Below are positions 48,501 through 60,300 of a stretch of 64,000 nucleotides of DNA, piece after piece. The notes beneath the pieces are model-generated. The model worked only from the letters and a program-made list of their open reading frames with translations, was not told the DNA's origin and did not search any database. The translations under genes were made by a program, and so were the position numbers. Within the stretch, counting starts at the first letter, position 1. Each line of letters begins with the position of its first letter. Source of the DNA: Cladorhizidae sp. MBARI D1340-BT2 (lineage: Eukaryota; Porifera; Demospongiae; Poecilosclerida; Cladorhizidae); contig JAQNBH010000005.1 in the NCBI GenBank assembly GCA_028752905.1, positions 4,207,812 to 4,271,811 on the forward strand, in the 5' to 3' direction.

Positions 48501-51500
48501 CAAAACCTGCATGCCTGAATTCTCTGCGATTCTAGCTGTGCTGCATATGGTTCACAATATTGCTGTTGAATCCACTGTGTTTGAACCTTGGACCGAACTA
48601 GAATGGATAGCAGTACTAGAAGTGAAGAGTTGGATTTGGTTTTTCCATTGGCTATCAGGAGGCTTCTGTCTTTTTAGACCTTTGACATCTTTTCTACGAA
48701 GAGCAGTTTTCAGCCCTATAATAAGTTGGCGCACTGTAGTGCAATCTGGGCTCCTTATTGGAAGCAGTTCACTGCCTTGCAGCAAGAATATGCTCTGAGA
48801 GCTGGTCTGGCAATGAGAATCAAGAGTACACCTTAGTTAACCAGGTTCTCATCAGAAGAGGTGGAAGTTGATCCTCCTCCCCCACTCCAGAACTCAGCAT
48901 TCCCTTCCATTTGTCTCTCCTTGTCCGAACACTTTTCCATCAGTTCTCCTTTCCTACTGATGTAGTTAATGTGTGGAATACTCCTCCTAACATCACTGCT
49001 AGTTAATGTGTGGAATAGTCCTCCTAACATCACTGCTAGTTAATGTGTGGAATAGTCCTCCTAACATCACTGCTAGTTAATGTGTGGAATAGGCCTCCCA
49101 ACATCACTGCTAGTTAATGTGTGGAATAGTCCTCCCAACATCACTGCTAGTTAATGTGTGGAATAGTCCCCCTAACATCACTGCTAGTTAATGTGTGGAA
49201 TAGTCCTCCTAACATCACTGCTAGTTAATGTGTGGAATAGGCCCCCTAACATCACTGCTAGTTAATGTGTGGAATAGTCCTCCTAACATCACTGCTAGTT
49301 AATGTGTGGAATAGGCCTCCTAACATCACTGCTAGTTAATGTGTGGAATAGTCCTCTGCTAGTTAATGTGTGGAATAGGCCTCCTAACATCACTGCTAGT
49401 TAATGTGTGGAATAGTCCTCCTAACATCACTGCTAGTTAATGTGTGGAATAGTCCTCCTAACATCACTGCTAGTTAATGTGTGGAATAGTCTTCCTAACA
49501 TCACTGCTAGTTAATGTGTGGAATAGTCCTCCTAACATCACTGCTAGTTAATGTGTGGAATAGGCCTCCTAACATCACTGCTAGTTAATGTGTGGAATAG
49601 TCCTCTGCTAGTTAATGTGTGGAATAGGCCTCCTAACATCACTGCTAGTTAATGTGTGGAATAGTCCTCCCAACATCACTGCTAGTTAATGTGTGGAATA
49701 GGCTCCTAACATCACTGCTAGTTAATGTGTGGAATAGTCCTCCTAACATCACTGCTAGTTAATGTGTGGAATAGTCCTCCTAACATCACTGCTAGTTAAT
49801 GTGTGGAATAGTCCTCCTAACATCACTGCTAGTTAATGTGTGGAATAGTCCTCCTAACATCACTGCTAGTTAATGTGTGGAATAGTCCTCCTAACATCAC
49901 TGCTAGTTAATGTGTGGAATAGTCCTCTGCTAGTTAATGTGTGGAATAGGCCTCCTAACATCACTGCTAGTTAATGTGTGGAATAGTCCTCCCAACATCA
50001 CTGCTAGTTAATGTGTGGAATAGGCTCCTAACATCACTGCTAGTTAATGTGTGGAATAGTCCTCCTAACATCACTGCTAGTTAATGTGTGGAATAGTCCT
50101 CCTAACATCACTGCTAGTTAATGTGTGGAATAGGCCTCCTAACATCACTGCTAGTTAATGTGTGGAATAGTCCTCTGCTAGTTAATGTGTGGAATAGGCC
50201 TCCTAACATCACTGCTAGTTAATGTGTGGAATAGTCCTCCCAACATCACTGCTAGTTAATGTGTGGAATAGGCTCCTAACATCACTGCTAGTTAATGTGT
50301 GGAATAGTCCTCCTAACATCACTGCTAGTTAATGTGTGGAATAGTCCTCCTAACATCACTGCTAGTTAATGTGTGGAATAGTCCTCCTAACATCACTGCT
50401 AGTTAATGTGTGGAATAGTCCTCCTAACATCACTGCTAGTTAATGTGTGGAATAGTCCTCCTAACATCACTGCTAGTTAATGTGTGGAATAGGCCTCCTA
50501 ACATCACTGCTAGTTAATGTGTGGAATAGTCCTCCTAACATCACTGCTAGTTAATGTGTGGAATAGTCCTCCTAACATCACTGCTAGTTAATGTGTGGAA
50601 TAGTCCTCCTAACATCACTGCTAGTTAATGTGTGGAATAGTCCTCCTAACATCACTGCTAGTTAATGTGTGGAATAGTCCTCCTAACATCACTGCTAGTT
50701 AATGTGTGGAATAGTCCTCCTAACGTCACTGCTAGTTAATGTGTGGAATAGTCCTCCTAACGTCACTGCTAGTTAATGTGTGGAATAGTCCTCCTAACGT
50801 CACTGCTAGTTAATGTGTGGAATAGTCCTCCTAACATCACTGCTAGTTAATGTGTGGAATAGTCCTAGATTTTTTTTAAATCGAGCGCTCCATTGCACTT
50901 TCTTGTTTTGACTGGTTCACAGCGTAATGGATGAACATAATGCAGTGCTCCACTGCCATATCGTGAACCAGCCTCCTCTTGCCACTGATAGCAATGCCGA
51001 GCATTTCCAATGAGGAGCCACAAATGCAGAGAATTCAGGCATGCAGGTTTTGAGCCCCAACTTTGACTGCATGTCACTTTGGCATGGTTATAGCTATGCA
51101 ACAGTTTTTAGTATCAAAAGAGAGCACACAGAGAGAGCTATCTTTTGAGTTATATATCAAGTTCATAGAGTGAAGTGTGCAGAATGTATGGAGTCCAAAG
51201 TCATTACAAGTTAAAAAATTTAAAAAAAATGGTATCGTACCCCCTTAAAAGCACGCTAACAATATGCCAAAAATGTCCTGACCTCTACTGTGCCATTCAT
51301 TCACCTCTGCATGTGACATCATGTGACTGTCACAAGTGTTGGCAGTAATGTCACATTTTGTGAGTTATTTAGCTTTACATATAGCCATGGCTCCAGTTAA
51401 TCCCACAAGCTAACCTTCTTTCTGTGAAAGACTTGGTCATGTTCTGGCTGTAAAACAGGAATTTTGTACATAATGTAACCAAGTGGTATAGCATGATATT

Positions 51501-54500
51501 GCGTGCGAGCGGAGTGGTCAGGCTGGATATAAACAGGATTGCATGCGCAAGGTGAGGGAACACTTTCAATCGGCACACTGCAAATACTGCATGTGGACTG
51601 CCTGTCTGTGATGACTGCAGAGACATAAACATGTGGACTGCCTGTGATGACTGCAGAGACATAAGCATGTGGACTGCCTGTCTGTGATGACTACAGAGAC
51701 ATAAGCATGTGGACTGCCTGTCTGTGATGACTGCCGAGACATAAGCATGTGGACTGCCTGTCTGTGATGACTACAGAGACATAAGCATGTGGACTGCCTG
51801 TCTGTGATGACTGCCGAGACATAAGCATGTGGACTGCCTGCCTGTGATGACTGCATAGACATAAGCATGTGGACTGCCTGCCTGTGATGACTGCAGAGAC
51901 ATAAGCATGTGGACTGCCTGTCTGTGATGACTGCAGAGATATAAACATGTGGACTGCCTGCCTGTGATGACTGCAGAGACATAAACATGTGGACTGCCTG
52001 TGATGACTGCAGAGACATAAGCATGTGGACTGCCTGTCTGTGATGACTACAGAGACATAAGCATGTGGACTGCCTGTCTGTGATGACTGCCGAGACATAA
52101 GCATGTGGACTGCCTGCCTGTGATGACTGCATAGACATAAGCATGTGGACTGTCTGCCTGTGATGACTGCAGAGATATAAACATGTGGACTGCCTGCCTG
52201 TGATGACTGCAGAGACATAAGCATGTGGACTGCCTGCCTGTGATGACTGCAGAGACATAAGCATGTGGACTGCCTGTGATGACTGCATAGACATAAGCAT
52301 GTGGACTGCCTGTCTGTGATGACTGCAGAGACATAAGCATGTGGACTGCCTGTGATGACTGCAGAGACATAAACATGTGGACTGCCTGCCTGTGATGACT
52401 GCAGAGACATAAACATGTGGACTGCCTGTCTGTGATGACTGCAGAGACATAAACATGTGGACTGCCTGCCTGTGATGACTGCACAGACATAAGCATGTGG
52501 ACTGCCTGTCTGTGATGACTACAGAGACATAAGCATGTGGACTGCCTGCCTGTGATGACTGCAGTGACATAAACATGTGGACTGCCTGCCTGTGATGACT
52601 GCCGAGACATAAGCATGTGGACTGCCTGTGATGACTGCAGAGATATAAGCATGTGGACTGCCTGTGATGACTGCATAGACATAAGCATGTGGACTGCCTG
52701 CCTGTGATGACTGCGGAGACATAAACATGTGGACTGCCTGTCTGTGATGACTGCAGAGACATAAGCATGTGGACTGCCTGCCTGTGATGACTGCGGAGAC
52801 ATAAGCATGTGGACTGTCTGTCTGTGATGACTGCCGAGACATAAGCATGTGGACTGCCTGTGATGACTGCATAGACATAAGCATGTGGACTGCCTGCCTG
52901 TGATGACTGCAGAGACATAAACATGTGGACTGCCTGCCTGTGATGACTGCAGAGACATAAGCATGTGGACTGTCTGTGATGACTGCAGAGACATAAACAT
53001 GTGGACTGCCTGTGATGACTGCAGAGACATAAACATGTGGACTGCCTGTGATGACTGCAGAGACATAAACATGTGGACTGCCTGCCTGTGATGACTGCAG
53101 AGACATAAGCATGTGGACTGCCTGCCTGTGATGACTGCAGAGACATAAGCATGTGGACTGCCTGCCTGTGATGACTGCAGGGACATAAGCATGTGGACTG
53201 CCTGCCTGTGATGACTGCAGAGACATAAGCATGTGGACTGCCTGTCTGAGAGACTTGCAGACAATGCTGTGGCGCACACTCTGTTGTTGATGGTGAAGGT
53301 TTAGAAGTTGAAGCTGGAATCTTAATGTTTGCCTTAAGCCTGGTTCAATGTCAGATATGTGTCGCTGTACAGATGCATCAGAATAGAATATCGTTTTATT
53401 GGAATGCACGGGTCACAATGCCAGTTTGTTTGACATGTTGTGAACCCCTTGGCTGACTTGGCTAAGTTCTCTTCCTCACTCAGCTGGTAAAGATGTATGC
53501 AATACAATCACATGTACCATAGAAATGGCCGTCCTATCAATGGAGAAGTTTTGCACACACGAGAATCTGACCTGCTTGTGGGTATCCCCACCACCATCAT
53601 CATCGTCGTCTCTGCCACTGTGTGCTTCAGAGTGTTGTGACAAATCTTTCGTGTGTAGGGATGAGCTCAATCGCAAGATGGACTGTCGACGGAAGGAAAT
53701 GATGGAGGCTCAGCGAATGCTACGGCAGCTCGAGGAGCGTGTACACGACTTGAGGGAGGAGAGACTGAAGCTGCAGAGTCAGCTGCAGCAACGAGAGACG
53801 CTCGTCAGCAAGAAGGAAGACTTGAACTGCCAGGTCAAGGCTCTGGAGCGGGAGGCAAAGGTGAGAGCAGGATTGTCTTGTGATGACTGTGAGATCAGGG
53901 GGGGGGGGGGGAGCGGGTTCATGCAGAGAGGGAGAACTTCCCCCTAACTGAAATGCCCCCCAACATACAGACAGATACACACACCACACACACACACACA
54001 CACACCACACACACACACACACAAGGCCAATAGTTCATGTATGATGTTTACAGCGTATTGCAAGGGATTACAAACACAAACCTGGCAGCAACAAGGAGCA
54101 CTAAATCTACCCACACATGCCTAGTATACATAGTGGACTGCTGAATGATTATTTAATTGTACTTCCAGTTAGTTTATGGAGCAGCTCTTAATTTATTAAC
54201 GACTGATGATTGCAACTGCCATCATGGCCGTCCCTTTCTGACAAGCCTACTATATGGATGTGTTTGTGCTGCAGAGGCATGTAACCAACACGCTGAATTC
54301 CTTTGCCTGTGAGAAAGGAGGTGCTCCTGGTAGATTTCTTTGCTGTAAACTTTGTTGCAGCTGGAACTTGACATACATGTACATGTATGCAGCTAACCTT
54401 TAATGGAGTCAAAGTCTAGCATAGTGCAGCTATTTGGATTTGCCTATATTCTCTCGGGCTCTTTCTGTCTGTCTATCTGTGTTTATTATTTCCTCACTGG

Positions 54501-57333
54501 GTGCTCCACACAGGGGACCCAGGGTGGGAACAAGGGGATAGGAGTAATTCGACCAGGGGGTGAACATGGGCAGGGTTTTGTGCCCATAGGTCAAGCCCCC
54601 TGGCCATGACGTGTTCACTAAGTAGCTGAACGGCCAAACTGGGGCAGATACAGGGCCGGCTTTGTAATATTTCTCCAGCCCTTGCTGTATGTCTGTGTAA
54701 CTAGGGCAGATACAGGGCCGGCTTTGTAATATTTCCCCAGCCCTTGCTGTCTGTCTGTGTAACTAGGGCAGATACAGGGCTGGCTTTGTAATATTTCTAC
54801 AGCCCTTGCTGTCTGTCTGTGTAACTAGGGCAGATACAGGGCAGGCTTTGTAATATTTCTCCAGCCCTTGCTGTCTGTGTAACTAGGGCAGATACAGGGC
54901 CGGCTTTGTAATATTTCTCCAGCCCTTGCTGTCTGTCTGTGTAACTAGGGCAGATACAGGGGCCGGCTTTGTAATATTTCTCCAGCCCTTGTTGTCCGTC
55001 TGTGTAACTAGGGCAGATACAGGGGCCGGCGTTGTAATATTTCTACAGCCCTTGCTGTCTGTCTGTGTAACTAGGGCAGATTCAGGGCCGGCTTTGTAAT
55101 ATTTCTACAGCCCTTGCTGTCTGTCTGTGTTGCTTTGTCCTCAATGGGCACTCAAGAGGTTCACATGCTTGGCCGTCGTCTTGTATTGGACCACCCTTTA
55201 CCGCATCTGTATCGTTATGTTGTGAACCAACAATGATATGATGATGGTTACGTTGGGACGACACTACAGAATAAGTTCTAGTCAAGTATATGACCAATCA
55301 GAACACACACGTGTTGGATGAGCTGCAGAGTCACATTATGGCCTTTGTGGGCGTGAACAAGTTCATTGGAGCCATAAAGATCTCGTGCGTGGCATGTATC
55401 TGCTAGAACCTACAGGGAGAAGGACCCCTGGAAACAGGTGGGAAGTTGAGTTGTAAGAGTTACATACGTATCCAGCCGTTGAGGTGATATAGCCAGTTAG
55501 TAGTGTCCTTGCAACCAGATCTGACTAGAGCACTTGGTAGTTTGCTATGTAGGTTGTGAGCCGTTGAGGTGATATAGGCAGTTAGTAGTGGCCTTGCAAC
55601 CAGATCTGACTAGAGCACTTGGTAGTTTGCTATGTTGTTTCGCAGAATAATTTTTGAGGTTAATTAACCCCCTTACCAGATTTTATTATTGTGCCAAATA
55701 ATTGGGGGCACAATTTTTGTGTTTGGGGTCAAGTCCGTGAAAACCTCGAAATTTTGTGATATTGTCATGTGATTTTCATGAAACCATGTTGTCATGGTGT
55801 GTAGGCGGAGTCCAATCGCATCATGCCAGTGAAGGAGAAGATGGAAGAGTTGGAAATGAAGCTAGATAATGGTAAGAGGGAGAGAAGAGAGAATGACGTC
55901 AGCAACTGGGCAGAGTTAGAGAGCTTCCGTGTCACCTTGATGGAGCTGAAGAATACAACTGCTACTATTACCAGGTGTGATCTTTTTGTTGTTGGGGGGA
56001 GGGGGAGGGAGGGTGGGGGGGGGGGGGGGCTTATGTGTCCTGTACTTATACCTCTACAACCTTTACATCCCAGGATAGCTCCAAGAATTATTCTAGCCCC
56101 AGGCTATGGGGTTATATCCTGGAATAGCCCCAGGCTATGGGGTTGTTCAGTCCCCCCTCACTAGAGGCACCCTGGGAATAGCCCCAGGCTATGGGGTTGT
56201 TCAGTCCCCCCTCACTAGAGGCACCCACCCTGGGAATAGCCCCAGGCTATGGGGTTGTTCAGTCCCCCTCACTAGAGGCACCCTGGGAATAGCCCCAGGC
56301 TATGGGGTTGTTCAGTCCCCCTCACTAGAGGCACCCTGGGAATAGCCCCAGGCTGTTCAGTCCCCCCTCACTAGAGGCACCCTGGGAATAGCCCCAGGCT
56401 ATGGGGTTTGTTCAGTCCCCCCTCACTAGAGGCACCCACCCTGGGAATAGCCCCAGGCTATGGGGTTGTTCAGTCCCCCCTCACTAGAGGCACCCACCCT
56501 GGGAATAGCCCCAGGCTATGGGGTTGTTCAGTCCCCCTCACTAGAGGCACCCTGGGAATAGCCCCAGGCTATGGGGTTGTTCAGTCCCCCTCACTAGAGG
56601 CACCCTGGGAATAGCCCCAGGCTGTTCAGTCCCCCCTCACTAGAGGCACCCTGGGAATAGCCCCAGGCTATGGGGTTTGTTCAGTCCCCCCTCACTAGAG
56701 GCACCCACCCTGGGAATAGCCCCAGGCTATGGGGTTGTTCAGTCCCCCTCACTAGAGGCACCCTGGGAATAGCCCCAGGCTATGGGGTTGTTCAGTCCCC
56801 CTCACTAGAGGCACCCTGGGAATAGCCCCAGGCTGTTCAGTCCCCCCTCACTAGAGGCACCCTGGGAATAGCCCCAGGCTATGGGGTTTGTTCAGTCCCC
56901 CCTCACTAGAGGCACCCACCCTGGGAATAGCCCCAGGCTATGGGGTTGTTCCAGTCCCCCCTCACTAGAGGCACCCTGGGAATAGCCCCAGGCTGTTCAG
57001 TCCCCCCTCACTAGAGGCACCCTGGGTGTGGTATATTCTTGTGGTCAGGAAGAGGTGTGGTCTGCAGGTACCTGAGGGACGGGAAGGATAAAGCTTTGGA
57101 GAAGTGCGAAGAGAAGATGCAATCTCTCAATGCACGAATGGAGTCCAGAACTGCAGAGAGGAACGAACTGGAAGGGAATATGGTTGTCCTCAACAAGAAG
57201 CTGGCCAATGCCAAGGTCTGCATTACCTTCCACTTCCACATGGTCACATGCTAACTAATGTCCGACCACATTTCAGTTCACATTATGACAAGTGGTTTTG
57301 TTTGAAGTCTCCTGTGGCTGGATGTGTGTGTGT

Positions 57334-57376
<43 letters not shown>

Positions 57377-60300
57377 TGTGTGTTGTGTGAGTGTGTGAAA
57401 CACCACAGAACCAGGAGCGTGATTTGAAAGACAACCTTCTCCTGATGGAGAATAAGGAGGAGATAGTGAAGAAGTCGAGGAAAGTGAAGGAACTGAAGGA
57501 GAGGCTACGTGGAATGGGACTGCAGTCTTACGACCAGTGAGTTCCATGGGAATGGGACTGCAGTCTTACGACCAGTGAGTTCCATGGGAATGGGACTGCA
57601 GTCTTACGACCAGTGAGTTCCATGGGAATGGGACTGCAGTCTTACGACCAGTAAGTTCCATGGGAATGGGACTGCAGTCTTACGACCAGTGAGTTCCATG
57701 GGAATGGGACTGCAGTCTTACGACCATGAGTTCCATGGCATGGGACTGCAGTCTTATGACCAGTGAGTTCCATGAGAATGGGACTGCAGTCTTACGACCA
57801 GTGAGTTCCATGGGAATGGGACTGCAGTCTTACGACCAGTGAGTTCCATGGGAATGGGACTGCAGTCTTACGACCAGTGAGTTCCATGGGAATGGGACTG
57901 CAGTCTTACGACCAGTGAGTTCTATGGCATGGGACTGCAGTCTCACGACCATGAGTTCCATGGGAATGGGACTGCAGTCTTACGACCAGTGAGTTCCATG
58001 GGAATGGGACTGCAGTCTTACGACCAGTGAGTTCCATGGCATGGGACTGCAGTCTTACGACCATGAGTTCCATGGGAATGGGACTGCAGTCTTACAACCA
58101 TGAGTTCCATGAGCATGGGACTGCAGTCTCACGACCAGTGAGTTCCATGGGAATGGGACTGCAGTCTCACGACCATGAGTTCCATTGGAATGGGAATGCA
58201 GTCTTATGACCAGTGAGTTCCATGAGCATGAGACTGCAGTCTTACGACCATGAGTTCCATGGCATGGGACTGCAGTCTTACGACCATGAGTTCCATGGGA
58301 ATGGGACTGCAGTCTTACGACCATGAGTTCCATGGCATGGGACTGCAGTCTTACGACCAGTGAGTTCCATAGGAATGGGACTGCAGTCTCACGACCAGTG
58401 AGTTCCCTGGCATGGGACTGCAGTCTCACGACCATGAGTTCCATGGGAATGGGACTGCAGTCTTACGACCAGTGAGTTCCATGGGAATGGGACTGCAGTC
58501 TTACGACCATGAGTTCCATGGGAATGGGACGCAGTCTTACGACCAGTGAGTTCCATGGGAATGGGACTGCAGTCTTACGACCATGAGTTCCATGGCATGG
58601 GACTGCAGTCTTACGACCATGAGTTCCATGGGAATGGGACTGCAGTCTCACGACCAGTGAGTTCCATAGCATGGGACTGCAGTCTTACGACCAGTGAGTT
58701 CCATGGGAATGGGACTGCAGTCTTACGACCAGTGAGTTCCATGGGAATGGGACTGCAGTCTTACGACCATGAGTTCCATGGGCATGGGACTGCAGTCTTA
58801 CGACCAGTGAGTTCCATGGGAATGGGACTGCAGTCTTACGACCAGTGAGTTCCATGGGAATGGGACTGCAGTCTTACGACCATGAGTTCCATGGCATGGG
58901 ACTGCAGTCTCACAACCATGAGTTCCATGGGAATGGGACTGCGGTCTCACGACCATGAGTTCCATAGCATGGGACTGCAGTCTCACAACCATGAGTTCCA
59001 TGGGAATGGGACTGCAGTCTTACGACCATGAGTTCCATGGCATGGGACTGCAGTCTTACGACCATGAGTTCCATGGGAATGGGACTGTCCATGGCATGGG
59101 ACTGCAGTCTTACGACCATGAGTTCCATGGGAATGGGACTGCAGTCTCACGACCAGTGAGTTCCATGGGAATGGGACTGCAGTCTTACGACCAGTGAGTT
59201 CCATGGGCATGGGACTGCAGTCTCACGACCATGAGTTCCATGGCATGGGACTGCAGTCTTACGACCAGAGAGTTCCATGGCATGCCACCAGGTGTTAATG
59301 ACCACTCCCACCCGCATTTAGTGCCGATGCATGTCTCCTCCCACCTGTCAGGGAGTTCCAGCGGCTACAGACCGATGTGGAGCGTCTGCGTAAGGAGCAG
59401 GCACGCATGGAGGGGCACAAGTTGGGACAGGAGGACCAGGTCAAACATCTACAGCGAGAGCTCCAGAGCGAACTCTACGCCGGCATCGAGGAACGCTACA
59501 TGGACATGGTTATTAAGCTAAAGGTCAGAGTTGTTGGGACAGGCCACGCCCATCCTCCGTATTTCTCCATCTTGTCATGTGGTGGCATCACATTTACTAG
59601 TGTAGTTGTTTCTCATTCAGTTTCATTTGTTGTTGTGTTGTGTTTTTTGTTTGTTGTTGTTGTTGACTTTGTTTGGCTGCAGACGTCGGAGTTGGCGAGC
59701 GGGGACCTGAAGAAGTACCACCACGCCCTGGACCGAGCCATCATGCGGTTTCACAGGTGCAAGATGGACGACATCAACCAGATCATCAAGGAACTGTGGA
59801 TCAAGACTTACAAGGGAGGGGACATCGACACCATCCGCATCTGCTCAGATGACAGCACACAGTCTGCCACTGCCGCTGTCACCTTGATTGCTAGACGAGT
59901 TTACAATTACAGGGTGAGTTGGGTGGGGAGGGGGAAGAGTTGGGTGGGGAGGGGGAAGAGTGGGTGGGGAGGGGGAAGAGTGGGGTGGAATGGTGGAGGA
60001 GGGGACAGTTACGGTTGTTTTGGCTCACTACTCACACATGGCTGGAGCAAGTGGTTTAGTATACAAACATGTAGTAGTAATATGCAAACATGTAGTAATA
60101 TCCAAACATGTAGTAGTAATATGCAAACATGTAGTAGTAATATACAAACATATAGTAGTAATATGCAAACATGTAGTAGTAATATACAAACATGTAGTAG
60201 TAATATACAAACATGTAGTAGTAATATACAAACATGTAGTAGTAATATACAAACATGTAGTAGTAATATGCAAACATGTAGTAGTAATATGCAAACATGT

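Larger units (their letters stand above)
48304..51244. mobile_element. 2.94-kb element with 225-bp inverted repeats and TTAA flanks
   Basis: The left arm (48304-48535) and the right arm (about 51020-51244) are inverted copies; shared words include CTCAAAAGATAGCTCTCTCT, GCATAGCTATAACCATGCC and GCATGCCTGAATTCTCTGC. Both ends start GGGGGT and are bordered by TTAA (48300-48303 and 51245-51248). TTAA duplication is the hallmark of piggyBac-type and some MITE insertions, but the GGGGGT terminus and lack of a recognisable transposase mean the class is not settled. Inside are unassigned flanks, a short reverse transcriptase tail and a 37-bp array. It sits in RAD50 intron 23. Confidence 0.7.

Noticed and set aside
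48385..48798. 137-codon + strand open frame in the left arm of the TTAA element
   Set aside because: Half lies in the inverted repeat and it shows no transposase motif; not supported as a gene.
48970..50866. Regular 37-bp repeats suggesting a CRISPR array
   Set aside because: Units are contiguous with no unique spacers, and the context is an animal intron.
51566..53409. Minus-strand Ser/His/Cys-rich open frames up to 528 codons
   Set aside because: Periodic 40/36-bp repeat, no unique domain.
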